NCBI GenBank assembly: GCA_030068075.1
Contig: CM057826.1
Span: 74,869,312 to 74,933,311 of the forward strand
Direction of reading: 5' to 3'
Length of the DNA: 64,000 bases
Source: Paguma larvata
Lineage: Eukaryota; Chordata; Mammalia; Carnivora; Viverridae
Part shown: piece after piece, positions 22,490 to 36,010 of the stretch
Position numbering within the stretch: the stretch's first letter is position 1
How the letters are laid out: each line of letters begins with the position of its first letter
Translations under genes and position numbers: made by a program
Notes under the pieces: model-generated
What the model was told of the DNA's origin: nothing
Database searches by the model: none
What the model saw: only the letters and a program-made list of their open reading frames with translations

Positions 22490-22995
22490 ATCCGCCAGAT
22501 ATCTCTGCTTCCTGGTATTCATGGGCTTGCGTAAACCCCTTCCCTTAGATGAGACCAGGACTTGGCAACACAGTTCTAACAACTAGAAAGAACATGGCAA
22601 AAGTAAGGGAATGTTCTTTGTGACTTTAAGTTATAAAAAGACTGATCTTAAATTCTTTCAGCCCTTACTCTGGGAGAAACAAGTTGCCATGCCATGAGCT
22701 ATCTCTGGATGGGTCAACATGGCATAACACTAATGTCTCTCCTCAACCGCCACCAAGGACCCAAATACTGCTAACAATCATGTGACTGAATTTAGAAATA
22801 GATCCTTCCCTAATGACACCTCAGAAGGGTGCATCCATGTCCAACATATTGTTTGCAGCTTTCTGAGAGAATTCTAGCCAGAAGTACTCACATAAAATGC
22901 ACCCAGATTTCTGACCATCAGAGTTTGTGTTACCATTTAGATTTGCTGCTTTAAGCAGTTGAGAGTTATTTAGGGGTTGCACTGGTAACAGAATG
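22490..22995 (+). repeat. Probable old LTR (MaLR-like), plus strand
   Basis: TCTGCTTCCTGGTATTCATG, CTGGGAGAAACAAGTTGCCA and GCTGCTTTAAGCAGTTGAGAG followed by TTGCACTGGTAACAG occur in the order of an old mammalian LTR with a TTTAAGCCACT...GTTACA-type 3' end. It is strongly diverged; the family is not assigned. Confidence 0.45.
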
Positions 22996-23666
22996 GCCTG
23001 CATTAGGAAGATAGAGGTTAGTGGCTAGGGTATGGTGAAGGACAAGATCATTGAAAGAAAGGACATGTGGAGACTGAAAGACCAGCAGAGAAGAGGAGAA
23101 TATTAAAAACAGTAAGACAACCAAAATAATTAGAGATAGAAAGAATGACACAAGAATTATAATCAAGAAACTAGAGAGTGCTCCAATGCTGGTAGATAAT
23201 TGCAGTAGTAATGGGTTGGGGTGATTTGATCTGATGATGTAAGAATAAAAATTTATTTGTCAAGAATCTGTATGATATTCACCATTCCAAAAGCATTAAG
23301 GGATTTTACTGAATATATTAACAATTACTCAAAAATATTATCGCTGGGTTGTTTGGAACAAAAAAATGTCCTATTCTTCCAGGAAACCCTACTTTTATGT
23401 TCCAGGTGGAGATCATTACTGTTGATTTGCACCTTATACTTGCCCCATTAAAAGACTGACCAGACTGTGAGGTGATTATAGTGCTGTTTGTGCCCTTTCA
23501 ATTGACCCTTAATACTCTTACTGCCAAGACCATGAGTGTTATATTACAGCTGTATTCCTAATACTACTTGGTGCTTGCTTATAACACACCAGGTGTCTCA
23601 TTAATGTTGTTGAATGAGGAGAAAGAAAGGTTTTTGTTGTTGCTCTTTGGTGGGTTTTTCTTTGGT

Positions 23667-23667
<1 letters not shown>
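22996..23667. other. Unique sequence, no gene seen
   Basis: Purine-rich at 23030-23180; no coding frame and no repeat I can name. Confidence 0.45.

Positions 23668-23709
<42 letters not shown>
23668..23709. repeat. Pure poly(T) tract, 42 nt
   Basis: An uninterrupted T run not attached to any SINE or L1 body. TTTGGTG occurs on both sides (23661-23667 and about 23707-23713), as if it were a tail-only insertion. Confidence 0.9.
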
Positions 23710-23710
<1 letters not shown>

Positions 23711-23744
23711 GTGAACCATCTTCAAGGCATACATCATTGAGAAT

Positions 23745-23930
23745 TGCATCAGGCACTATTCTAAGACTGATGTACCTACAATTTATTTAATCTTCACAAC
23801 CCTCCTTTGAGATTAGTATCACTATTGTTCCCATTATTCCACATTAAGAAACAAAGAGGTAGAAATGCTTACTTCACCAGTAAGGAACGGGTAGCGCCGC
23901 GTTCAAGCCCAGGAAACCCACCACTTGCTA
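23745..23930 (-). repeat. MIR SINE remnant, reverse
   Basis: GCATCAGGCACTATTCTAAG, TTTAATCTTCACAACCCTCC, ATTAAGAAACAAAGAGGTAG and GTTCAAGCCCAGG follow the order of a reversed MIR. Confidence 0.8.
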
Positions 23931-25762
23931 AAGCAAAAACACTTGACAGTGATAAAGACTTCTATGACACGGTCCAACACACACCATTTTGAGCCCATTA
24001 GAAAACAAAGCTATTATTAATAGTAAGAGAATAGAAAAGAGATCTTAGAAACACTTCGTTGATTTCAGTGTTTCGACTACCAGTGATGAGGATTTATATA
24101 ATTCAAACAACTTCAGTGATGCATGAAGAGGTGAAATAGTGAATAAAAAATCAGCATTTCTAGCATCATCAATCACAAAGTGAGTCAGCAAGCTGGAAGA
24201 AATAAATCTTTGACAATATTTCTAAAATTTATCATTTAAACAATGTAAAGAACATAAATGAGCTGGACAAGCCTAATGATATTTGATTATCCTTGAATAA
24301 AATTTTGAGGGAGATGAGGTCAAGATGATATAAAAACTGGTTTCATTCATAACTAAATCAAGAAGATATCAGCCTCAAATATTTATAGAAGATTATTTCA
24401 TCAAAATGAATTAAGATTTTTAATATTATTTTAACATTTAACATTTTATTCATCCTTCAAAACTCTCAGATATGCCTTTAAATAATAAATCTGTAACTTA
24501 TCAAAAAGATGTAATATAAATTCAAATTCTTTTTATATCCTATAAATTGTGCATAATTGTCTTTTTCTTTCATCCTCACATTACCATCCAAGGTTTCATG
24601 TAGACTAGAAGTGTTTAATGATAGGAAAATGGAACGGATAGGATTATTCAAAGTTTTCTCCGTCGTTCTGGAACTCCAAGAGGAATAAGAAACACAAAGT
24701 TATTAGTGATTGTGGTACCATTAAGATGTCTGATAAAATTGCACTGTAGCCTACTTCTCTACAAGACCTATATTTAAGAGATTAGAAGGAAATTATTTAA
24801 GAAGTGGTTGTTTGAAAAGACTTAACATCACTGTAGGCATAAGAACATACACAGAAAGAAAGTGAAAAGAGTAGACTAATCTTCAGGATCCTGGGTACTT
24901 TGTATGGAAAATATCTAGTTATGCCATTATAAAATTGATTTACTGTAGCACTAAAATGACAAATTTATGTATTTAAATTTATGCATAAAGAGCCAAGCTA
25001 CTGGCAGTAAATTATAGAAATAAAGTAGTATGCTTATGGAGTATTATTAGAATTCTGTATTATTTGGGTAAAGTATGGTGCCTTACTCAAAGAACACATC
25101 AGTAATAGAGCAAATATTGAGAAGTAGTGATGAAAGAAATGTTTACAATGTATTCCTAAGAAATGGCCATATTATGTATGGTAGTTGGGAAGTATTTCAA
25201 TAAAGACGGCAATATTTCAATTTGGGTTCATACTACTTAAGCCTACACACAGATAACATTTTCAGTTTTGAATGTGTGACTGAAAGGTTGTGTTTCCCCA
25301 ATTTGTCCCTTGAAATACCTTGATATATCCTTTGGCACTCTTGATGTAACAAGTAAGAATTTCCGTTTGTCATTTTTGTCTGAGAGCAAAGGATAAATAA
25401 TAACATCAATGACAGAAACAAGATTTCTTGTATAAGTGTATGGACATATTTACACATGTCTGCGCTGTACATATATGGATGTGTATATATGTGTGTGTGT
25501 ATACACATACTTGTTATACTATGTATAACATACTTGTTATACTCTATTCATATATTCATATGGCTGTAAATAAATATTTAATTTAATGAAGTAGAAGGAG
25601 TTAGAAATGAAAAAATTGAAGGATAGACAAAGGATGAAAGAACAGGTGTGGCTATGTTATCCACATTAAAAGATGTTAAGCTTTACAATTGTATCTGGTC
25701 TGAAAGTGAGAGAATTGTGGTATTTAAAATTTTGCAATCATTTCCTCTAGTGGTTCATACCT
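23931..25762. other. Unique AT-rich sequence, no gene seen
   Basis: Short alternating TATATGTGTGTG at about 25482-25505; otherwise no repeats and no protein-like frame. Confidence 0.45.
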
Positions 25763-25777
25763 AAAAACAGATTGTAC

Positions 25778-25945
25778 TGGGTGCCTAGGTGGCTAAGTCA
25801 GTTGAGCACCTGACTCTTGATTTCAGCCCATATCATGATCCCAAGGTTGTGGAATTGAGCCCATCACCAGGCTCTGTGCTGGGCATGGAGCCTGCTTAGG
25901 ATTCTCTCTCCCTGCCTCTGTCCCTCCCCAATTCGTGCACCCATG

Positions 25946-26027
<82 letters not shown>

Positions 26028-26049
26028 TAATTAAAAAAAAAAAAAAAAA
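25778..26049 (+). mobile_element. Carnivore SINE with long (CT)n(AC)n
   Basis: GGGTGCCTAGGTGGCTAAG head, TGGAGCCTGCTTAGGATTCTC body, then a CT run and AC run (about 25946-26024) and an A tail. AAAAACAGAT occurs at 25763-25772 and 26045-26054, consistent with a target-site duplication. Confidence 0.93.
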
Positions 26050-26054
26050 CAGAT

Positions 26055-28189
26055 CTTGGTGAATTTTTTTTCTGTGTACAACAGACCTGGCCCTACTCTA
26101 AACCTACCCAGTCAGAATTCCCAGGGTAGGACTCGGAAAGGGATGAGATGTACATTTTTTATTAAGAAGCTGTGATGGAATAAATTTCCTCATTTTATTG
26201 TATCTAAGAAAACAAATTCTAATTCGTAGGTATTACAAGAAACACTTATTAATAAAAGGAAAAAATATGTTTTCTTCATTGTCTGAAAGAATATTATAAT
26301 TTAATGTTATTATACCATCCAATCATAATTCTGCATATTAATTATTTTCCTAATTGTTTGGAAAAACTCACAACAAAAAATGTAAAGGTTATATGTAATA
26401 TCTTCATTGTTATACAACCTATTTAAAGGAATGTAAGTGAGAGATAGGAAATGAAATCTTGATATAATCAGTTTTCCTCCTTACAGTAAGATTTGAAAGC
26501 AGGCTCTTCTTTGGCGTAGTATTTATTTTTTTTATCCCTACTGCAGTCTGTATGCAGACTTTATTCTTTAAGTTTTCCAATTTTTTAAAACACTGTGAAC
26601 CTGTATGTTCCTCCAAAATTAAATTCTGGTGTCCTTGGCTAGATAACTTAATTACTCTGTTGCTCCTTTTTGTGTGTGTTTTATTGCTGTCACTCCAAAG
26701 CACAGTGGTTAAAGCTAATGGCCCTGGAGTCAGACAAATCAACCATCATCTGCAAATTCATCAACTCGTGTGAACACTTTGACCCTTGTCTGTGTTCCTC
26801 TGCATGGGAACGTAGCCATGTTCTCACTACTTGCTCTTCCGCAAACATATTAAATAGCCACTCATTCTGCCAGGAACTACAGTATAATCGTACACCCATA
26901 TTTTGCTCTTTGTTTCCAGAATGAAACAGCAAAAGTAGATGTACTGTGACTGACACCTACTCTGTCCTGTATGGCGTCTGAAATCCATATAGTCCCATTT
27001 GGCATCCAGCACTATATACCTTAACAGTTATCTTCTAGCTCACCACATAACGCCTACCTTTGATGCAAATTCGAGAAGGGAAGATGAAAGCAAAGACTTG
27101 TACTATCCTTTTATCTTTGGGAGAACCCAAATTTTGCCTTTTAAGAGTGTTCATGAAATGCATTATTTTCATCACATCATTTTCTCTATTTTTTTTAACA
27201 GTGAGGAAATAATGAAAGTTTATGTGAGAAGGTGACCGAGGCTGATCCTGTCTGTTTTTTAGATTGGTGGGCTAGAAATACATTCCCAAAAGTAAGCTAC
27301 CGTCCTCATGCCTGATAACTACATTCTACAAGGAAAAGAGGGGAAGGGGAAAAACTATACTTTGCCAAACTAATTTTTATACCAATACACTTTCCTACTA
27401 AGTATAGGGTCAAACTCCTTTAATACTAATCCCAAAAGTAATATTTCCATGTAAAGAGCAGTTAGCAGAGTCAGAAGCCCTTCCTTTGCATAAGCCAGGA
27501 ACAAAATCACATTCTGAGCATTACCAGTTTTATGCATCTTTTATGTGAAATATGTAACTAGGAGATGTGGTAATTACATAAATACATGATCTCTTATTAA
27601 CTAGATAGAGTTCATTCCACTTTCTCTCCAAACAGAATGTTTATTTTGTCAGCGACTATATTTACCATCCTCTTGAAAATACTGTAACTTGTAACTGTGT
27701 TTATACAAAGAGTGAAACTTTGAAGGATGGTGTAGGTCTGAGGCAGGAAAGCAGTATCATGCACTTATTCTAGAAGTTAATGGTCTTAACTAAAACTGAC
27801 TGTGCTTTCTATGATGCAAACTTTTAGTGACTCATAAGACCTTATTCTTTTGACAACATTTTAAACAGTGTTCTCAGGACTTGGGACAAGTAGACTACAA
27901 GCTAACAAAATATAATATCCAAGAAAGTATCTTTTTATTAACCACTTGATATTTTCCTTTTTGACCTTTTTTTTGCATGAATAACATATGAGAAATTTCA
28001 CAATGCATTTGACACCCCTCACAAAAACTCACATCTGTATTTGTAATGGACTCTGTTCATTAATTTTACTTCTTGTAAATTTTAGTATTTAGGGTACCAC
28101 TGTCATCAGTTCTTTTGTGGTTCAATGATTCCTTTGGAGCAATCTTAACATTTTTGTTAACCACAGCTACAGTGTTAGTACAAAGTACA
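26055..28189. other. Unique sequence with one MIR, no gene seen
   Basis: Contains the MIR at 26690-26790. Overlapping short frames at 26419-27012 on both strands have no recognisable domain. The rest is AT-rich and featureless. Confidence 0.45.
26690..26790 (+). repeat. MIR SINE remnant
   Basis: GCACAGTGGTTAAAGCTAATG then GCCCTGGAGTCAGACAAATC matches the 5' half of MIR. Confidence 0.75.
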
Positions 28190-28473
28190 ACAAAACATTA
28201 AGCTATGATAAAGCAAAGAGTTATGGAACTGGCATACAGGCAGGCATGTAGACCAACAGAACAAAAAAGGGAGCCCAAAAGTCAGCCCGCACCTATACTA
28301 CCAGCTCATCTTAGAGAAGGGGACCAAAAATACTCCATGAGCAAAGGACAGTCTTTTCAGCAAGTGGTTCTGGGCAAGCAGATAATCCACATGCAAAAGG
28401 ATGAAATTGGACCCTCATACTGTACATAAGAATCAACTCAAAATGAATTAAAGATTTCAACATAAAACCTGAA

Positions 28474-28690
28474 GGGCACCTAGGTGGCTCAGTCGGTCAA
28501 GTGTCCAAATCTTGATTTCAGGTCAGGTCATGATCTCACAGTGGTGGGATTGAGCTGCACATTGGGCTCTGCATAGACAACTCAGACCCTGCTTGGGATT
28601 GTCTCCCTCCCTTTTTCTCTGCCCATCCCCTACTCATTCTCTCTCTTTCTCTTTCTCTCTCTCTCTCAAAATAAAAATAATCTTTGGGAA
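28474..28690 (+). mobile_element. Carnivore SINE, nested in L1
   Basis: GGGCACCTAGGTGGCTCAG head, CAGGTCATGATCTCACAG, CT-rich tract and AAAATAAAAATAA tail. Both flanks carry ACCTGAA (28467-28473 and 28697-28703). Confidence 0.93.
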
Positions 28691-29120
28691 AAAAACACCT
28701 GAAACTGTAAAAATACTTAGAAGAAAACATAGGAAAAGCTTCATGATATTGGGTTTGTTAGTGAATTTTTTCGATTATGACACAGGCAACAAAATAGGCA
28801 ACAAAAGCAAAAAAATAGACAAGTGGCACTGTATCAAAGTAAAAACCTTCTCAAAGCAAGGGAAACAATGACCAGAGTCAAAGGACAACCTGCAGAATAG
28901 AAAAAAATTTTCCAAACCATACATCTTATGAGAGATTACTATCTAAAATATTTAAGAAACTCCTACAACTTAACAGGAATCATCAAATAGCCCCATTGAA
29001 AATTGGACAAAGGACCTGAATAGACATTCATCCAAGAAAGACACACAAATGAAAATGAAAATGAAAATCACAAGGAGATATTGCTTCACATCTGTTAAAA
29101 TGGCTATTTAAAACAAAGAC

Positions 29121-29283
29121 GGGGCACCTGGGTGGCTCAGTTGATTAAGCAATGAACTCTTGAATGCAGCTCAGATCATGATCTCATGGTTTGTAAGTTT
29201 GAGCCCCACATCAGTTCTGTGCACTGATCAGAGTCTGCTTGGGATTCTGTCTCTCCCTCTCTCTCTGCCCCTCCCCTGCTCTC

Positions 29284-29323
<40 letters not shown>

Positions 29324-29354
29324 AAGAATATATAAACTAAAACATAAAATAAAA
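29121..29354 (+). mobile_element. Carnivore SINE with long CT tract, nested in L1
   Basis: GGGGCACCTGGGTGGCTCAG head, AGAGTCTGCTTGGGATTCTG body and a CT run from about 29245 to 29323. L1 sequence resumes on the far side. Confidence 0.93.
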
Positions 29355-29631
29355 GTGTTGGTTAGGATGCAGAGAAACTGGAGTGCTTGTAGAATTGTTG
29401 ACGGGAATGTAAATTGGTGCTGTCATGATGGAAAAGAGTAATTCCTCAAAACATTAAAACTCGAATTACCATATGATCCAATAATTCCACTTCTACAAAT
29501 ATTAAACTGAGAGCATGATGTCAAGGAGATATATCCACTACCATGTTCACTGCATCATTATTTACAATAGCTAAGATATGGAAACAACCTAAATGTTCAT
29601 CAATGGATGGATGGATAAAGAATATGTAGTG

Positions 29632-29668
29632 TGTGTATACACACACACACACACACACGCACGCACAA
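29632..29668. repeat. (TG/AC)n microsatellite within L1
   Basis: GTGTGTATACACACAC followed by uninterrupted AC units, ending with two ACGC variants. Confidence 0.9.
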
Positions 29669-30030
29669 TATTATTCAGCCTTAAAAAGCAAAGAAATTCT
29701 GCTCTATCCAGCAACATGGATGAACCTTGAGGATATTATGCTAAATAAGACACAGAGAGACTAATAATGTGTTATTCTACTTACATGAGATATCTAAAAT
29801 AGTCAGATTTATAGAATCAAATTTGGAATGGTGGTTGACAGAGGCTGGGAGGGAAGGGAAAAGAGGGAGCTGCTGTTTTAGATATATGAAATTTCAGTTT
29901 CAAGAACTGAGTAAGTTCTGGTGATCTGCTACAGAATATTGTGACTACAGTTAACATCCTGTACTGTGTACTTAAATACGTGTTAAGAGATTATATCTCA
30001 TGTTAAATGTTCTTCCTACAATAAAAAAAT

Positions 30031-31884
30031 AAAAAGAAAACTGTAGAGCAAGCAAAGTTGTAGATATTACAAAAAGCTTGAAGCCTATATCACCTACTTA
30101 AAAAATAGGTGTATTCTATAATATTGAGTCATCTGTTGAAAATTTATATAAGATTTATAAGGGATTTCACAGAACCTAAAATCACATTTTAATTAGGAGA
30201 TAGTATGAAAAAGATTAAAGAACAGGCTTTAAAAAACTAAACAAAAATTTAGCCAGCAAAAGCATTAATATAAAAATGATATAAAATGCTATTAGCCAAC
30301 TACTACCTTGTTAATATAATCTCATCTCATATGAAAGATTAATGCATAGCCACTGTTTAGGGGTAATTTAAAATGTTCAATAATTTCTGTGAAAATCAAT
30401 CAAATTTGAAATGCATGTTTAAAATGTTTAATTATCTTTTCTCCTGGAACTAGTATATTGACAAAAGATTTCTCAAACATTTTCAAGGACAATAATTGTC
30501 CAAATACTCAAAGAAACAACTCTAGCATATACTTGTAATCCTGTTGGCAATTTGCCTTGCTGAAACTGATTCTTTGGTGGTCGTTTTTTCCGCTGTTAAC
30601 TGGGAAGTGAGAAACTCTATCTTTATTTATTTCACAGATTTTTTTTTAAATATTTGTGGTGAATTCAATATCAACAAAAATTATTTATTTTGATGTTCTC
30701 TGAACATCACACAATCACTGTGCAGTGATTATAAATTATAATTTTATAAAACAAGTATAAAAGTTATAAAAGTATTGTATTGGTGACTCTGCGATTACTA
30801 ATTAGGTTACTCCAAGTGTTTGGAACACTTTCCAGGTATTTTATATTCTAAATGTAAAATAGTAAACTAAAATCCAAGTTTCTCTAAAGCCATCACCCAA
30901 GGAATAGTTTGGTGTTTGAACAAAGACATACCATTTCACATTGGGTTTTTTGATTATTTGGTTATATATTGTCAACCATTCATTAATATTTCAAAACCTG
31001 AGACGATATCTCAAAAAATGCACGTCAAGACACCTGGCCCTTTTTCAATCCTAAAAACTAATGAGTTTTCTCCCCAATGCACATGTGTTTACTTGTCTCT
31101 GGATGGTGAGGAATCTTTGAGCCTTCGCCCTGAGGTGCACGTTACTTTTGCTCAAAATCCTTTCCTCAAGAGCTGGCTGATCAAAGAAGTAGAAAACAAA
31201 ACAAAACAAAAACACAATACCAAACCAAAGGTATAAAAATTTGAAAAAAGACTTAAAATAATGTGACACTTTATTATCCTGAATAAATCAGAACTCAGAC
31301 TTTTTTTTTTTAACATACATTTTATAGTTGAGTACTGCTTTGCATGAAATTAGATGTGAGACACCATCCTTCCTTCATCAAGTACTTACAGCCTCGAGGG
31401 TTCTACCCAGCCCCATACCCTCCACGGCATCATTAGTCCCCAGACATTCTCTCAGGAGGCCCCAAAGGGAAGATATGAAGGAACTAAAACAGTAGGTAAA
31501 AATTATATTTTATTCTATATATTTTTCAGAGATTGTGTATGTATGGTTTTTGTTTTGTGTGTGTGTGTATGTTTTTGTGTTTTGTTTTTTTTTTTTTTTT
31601 GCTTTGTCTTGTTTTCTTAGAGACACCATCTTCCCTCAAATCTGGTATTTCAGTAGTGAACAGAAAAGCCCTGGAATCAAGCCTCTCTTTAATGCCAGAA
31701 AAATACATTTTTTGAATCTTTGTGAATCTTTAGTAGTAAGACTTACAAAATCTGATACCGTGGGTCAGTGGGGGATCCTTCCTCTTGGTATCACTATCTT
31801 CAAGGCTGGGATCAAAATACATTTAAAATTCTTTTAATTTTCCAGTGCCTTCACTCATTCTGAAAGCAAAAGTAGTATTTTAAA
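30031..31884. other. Unique AT-rich sequence, no gene seen
   Basis: A 106-codon frame at 30916-31236 has no recognisable motif and ends in simple AAACA repeats. There is a T-rich stretch near 31540-31601. No repeat family recognised. Confidence 0.45.
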
Positions 31885-31895
31885 ATAGCCAAACC

Positions 31896-32112
31896 GTGGG
31901 GTGCCTGGGTGGCTCAGTCCACTGAGTGTCCAACTTTGGCTCAAGTCATGATCTCAGGGTTCATGAGTTTCAGTCCCTCATCGGACTCTGCACTGTCAGT
32001 GTGGACCCTGCTTTGGATCCTCTGTCTCCACCTCTCTCTCTCCCCCTCTCTCTCTCTCTCTCTACCTGTCTCTCTCTTTCAAAAATAAACAAACATTTAA
32101 AAAAAAAAAAAC
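31896..32112 (+). mobile_element. Carnivore SINE
   Basis: GGGGTGCCTGGGTGGCTCAG head, AAGTCATGATCTCAGGG, CT-rich tract and A13 tail. ATAGCCAAACC occurs at 31885-31895 and 32113-32123. Confidence 0.94.
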
Positions 32113-32123
32113 ATAGCCAAACC

Positions 32124-35100
32124 ATTTGGAAACAAAGCTCAACAATAAGAACAGCATTAATCATCTGGAGTAAAAACCAAGATATGCCTGTGACATACTA
32201 AAAATAGTTTTCTTGTATGGCACATGTTAGCTCAAAAGACAATTTTTAAACTATAGTAATACACGATGATGATTATAGTTTCTGAACGTTACTAGCAACT
32301 AGGTATATGGGCTCCAAAGATAAGATTATTCTGGGTATTTCAATTCCAACATGTTTACTTTTTATAAACCAGCATTATTACTGTATAATCAGATTCACCA
32401 TCCACTTTCCAGGCATCAGTACATCTGAGGTTTCGCCAAATTAATACACACACCAGAGAGGAGAATCTAGTTTCTCAGCAATTTATAAGATTTTTACTTC
32501 CAAAACAAAATGACCTGTCACTCACCTACAAAGTTTTGTTTATTTCTAGCATTAAACCGCAAGCGTAATAATACACAGTTTGCTATGAAATAATAATACA
32601 GTGTCTTCTCATGTAATTTTTTCCTTGCAGGACATTTTCATCAAAAATTTTTGCTTATAAATAAACACAAAAGCACCGAAGAGCATTACAAATTCCCAAA
32701 GCATTATTCAAATGATGGCAGGTGCTACCAATAATTAAAGTAATAACTGTAAAAACCGACGAAGCAGAAAACAGTAAAAATTTCATGGTCACTATTTCCT
32801 ATATATTCCTTAAGCAACCCAAATAGTTGGGTTGGGTGTTCTGTGGCTTAGGGATTTAAAATAATATTAATTGACCTAGAAATGTGTTTAAACGGTGAAT
32901 TAGCGTGTCCTCCAGCAAAAGGCACAGTGTGTAATTGCTACGAGTAAAAAAAGGAAGTGTAAAGTAAAATGTGACAACCTTAGAAAATAAAACAGTGAGG
33001 GAAAATGAGTTCTAATAACAAGTAATTTTTTTTTAAGTGCAAGTGACTTCAATTAGAAGAGTTTATGCCCGAGAGAATTCAGTCCATGTACAGTGATAAT
33101 ATAAGTCTGCGATGTTAGGATGGCATTTTAAAATACAGAAGGTGGCGATACCAAGGTACAGGTCAGGAGGTAAGGAGTGACTAGGCCAGGTCTGTTCTAA
33201 ACACAGGCACGTATCGCAGTAAGGCAAAAATTAAATCTTTGAAATTTATGTATGTGAATTTGGGCATCTTCACCTTTCTCAACCCCAACTGAAGGAAGGA
33301 AAATATTATGGGCGAAATTAGTTGAGATGAATCATTCATAAGGAAGCGCGGGCTTCCCAGACATCTATGTTGGCAGCTGCCCGCCTCACCTTTTCTGAGC
33401 ACTCCTGAAGGGAATCTCCCTGGTGTGCCTGTTCGGTATTCAGAACACAAGAGCCTTTGAAGAACTTCGTGTATTCCCTGAAGGCTGTTTTTCATCCTCA
33501 ATCCCAAGGACCTAAACTTTCTGACAGACCTTTACTGCTATCTTCTCCGTCTACCATAATTCCCGCAAGCGTACAGGGCAATGGAAAAAAAGTGGTGTTT
33601 TGCTTGTTTCTGCTGTGTTTATTCAATTACACTTCAACTTTCTGCCCAAAGAAGCATTCCTTTTTCATCTGGCTGAAACCTTCTCTCCCCCTTCTTTCTC
33701 CACCCCCAATCCATGGCTAACAGAGTTTTCACCCTTTAATGAACAGCACTTACAAACCTAAAAAATAACCCTGCTGACAGCAGAAAGGACAAGCCTGTTG
33801 TAGAAGCTGAGAAGAACAAGGAGCCTTCTATTTTTTTCTACCAGTTAAAAGAGCAACAGGAGACCAACTTCCTACCAACAAGCACCCCAATTTCTTTCCT
33901 TAGAGTAGAAATCAAATTCAACACATTTGTTTGTTCAGCTTTTGGTGGATATATAGATGTCTCCTAGAGTATTAAGGTGAAGCAATCAAAATCTTTAATC
34001 AGCCACAGTATACGACAATCTTGCCAGGGAGTGCTTTTTCCTCCCAAGTATCAACAAATGTTGCAATTTATTTTGTATATAAAATAACATTGCTTTTGAA
34101 TAGTCCTCTTCTACACTGAGGGAATTAATCTGCTCTGAGCATTGTGTGCATTGGAGCCATGAAAACAGGGATGAAGCCAGCAACCACAAGAGGCTCATAC
34201 AGAACTGCGTGTCCTATCTTGTGCAAGGAAAGGAGAGAGAGGGAAAGACAAGCATGTCAAGAAAGGCTCATTAGCGAAGACAAACCATGCAGGATCCCTG
34301 GATACAACAGCACTTGTTTACAATTCAAGTCTCTTAATGAGAACTTAATTTACTTTCCAGTTTTGTCACATATTCGGTTACAGTTTTATTCCCCTTGAAG
34401 ACTACCCAAAATGTCTTTTTATAACATAAATTAAACTACAAAGAGAATACAAAGGGTGTACGGTGTGTTCAGCAGAGAGGCAACAGTCACAAAGGAGGCA
34501 CACCTCCCAGGCCAACCTCCCGTGGTTGGGTAAGAGCAGCCTGCTTACACTGCCATCTTTATACATGTACAAGAAACAGGAGTCTTTTCCAGTCCAGGGA
34601 ATTCTGGACTTCTTTCCAAGCAGTGATGGTGACCGGTAGGCTAAACCAGACAATGGACATGCTTTTATCTAACTTATATATATATTTACTCAATATGATC
34701 ATGTTGATGACATTGGCTTGATTACAGTCAAGAGAACAAATGGGCAAGTAAATCTTAATCCCTCAAATGTAGAAGGTCAAGTCACCCCTTTTATTCATAT
34801 TCCTCTACTTGCGACTATCCTTTTTTCTGTGACACAAAACTTTATAAATTCCACCCTCGATTGTCCTACACGCTCACAAAAGTGTAATTAGAGAGATGAC
34901 CGATGACCTAATTTTTACCACATTTTCCTTCTTTTGAACATGATTTTATTAATGATATCACCATTACAATCAAATAGGTTCCTTTTGACAAGGTGAGTGT
35001 CTAGTAACTGTGGAGAGGGCAACTTTGGCTTTAACTGTTTCCTATCTATTACTTCAGATAATAGTCTTCCCTCTTTGCCTGAAAAAAATATGTTAAGTTA

Positions 35101-35789
35101 CAGTACTCTTTTTCCTGACTTCTCCTGTCTAATTCTCTCACCCCTCACCACACCCCTCCTCTCCTCTTCTGCCCCTCCAACCCCACTGTTGTTTGTCTGT
35201 CTTTTACTATCAGTCTTTCTGTCAGGTCTTCCTGTTGCTCCTCCAATCACGACTGAGCTGCACCGTTCTTCCTCCATTTTGTAACCTACTTCTCTGATGA
35301 GTTTTTTTTCTCCCTGAATACTTTTATTATTACTGCCTTCTGACCAGTGTTTTTCAATTAAAATTTGCCCAAATATCCCACAACTCACAATACTGTATAA
35401 TTATCATCACTGTCCTGATAAAACTAAAATACATTTAAAATTAAGAATCAGCATTGCAAAGGAGAGAGCGGCTTAGGACACACAGATTGAGGAAAGGACA
35501 TTTGTTGCGTACCTCTCGCCCAACATGAATACAGTTCCTCCACCGAGTGACCGATGCCACAGACACGGGCTCAGGGAAGAGCAGAGGAGTTCTGCACAAC
35601 AAACTGCAGCAGCTCCCTCTTCTCTGCCCCTAGGAATCATCACAGATCAGCAGAGATTCCCATCAATCTACGATTCACCTGTAACAGCTAACACGCTTCA
35701 TTAACAAAAAAAGAAAATAGCATTATGTTTATGAATATTTAATTACCCTTTATAGAAAATAGGCTTCTATATACTAAATAGAATAACAG
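32124..35789. other. Longest repeat-free stretch, no gene seen
   Basis: About 3.7 kb without any SINE, L1 or LTR that I can recognise, in a window where SINEs average one per 2.4 kb. It contains several CpGs near 33330-33400. Frames at 33181-33720 and 34997-35388 have no recognised domain or splice pattern. It could hold conserved regulatory DNA. Confidence 0.4.
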
Positions 35790-36010
35790 GGAGGCTGAAA
35801 ATTATAGTGGTTAAGATCACAGGCTTCAGTGTAAGGAGACCTTGGTTTTAACTACATCTCTAATATTTACTCAGCAAGTAACCTTGGACAAATGACTTCA
35901 TCTTCTGAGACTTAGTTTTGCCATCTGTAAAATGGAAATAATAATCTACCTACCTCACAGAACTGTCGTTAAGGTGAGGAAGGTAACAAAGTAATGCAAG
36001 TGATTCATCA
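35790..36010 (+). repeat. MIR SINE, nearly full length
   Basis: ATAGTGGTTAAGATCACAGG, AAGTAACCTTGGACAAATGA, CATCTGTAAAATGGAAATAA and CTACCTCACAGAACTGT appear in MIR order over about 220 bp. Confidence 0.93.

Larger units (their letters stand above)
28190..30030 (+). mobile_element. Old 5'-truncated L1 with two nested SINEs
   Basis: Decayed ORF2 3' region: ATGTAGACCAACAGAACA, AGTGGTTCTGGGCAAGCAG, GACAAGTGGCACTGTATCAA, GGATGCAGAGAAACTGGAG, TGGATGGATGGATAAAGAA. A diverged 3'UTR follows, ending ACAATAAAAAAATAAAAAG. Frames are broken throughout. SINEs at 28474-28690 and 29121-29354 interrupt it, and a CA microsatellite has grown at the site usual for L1 ORF2. Confidence 0.88.
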
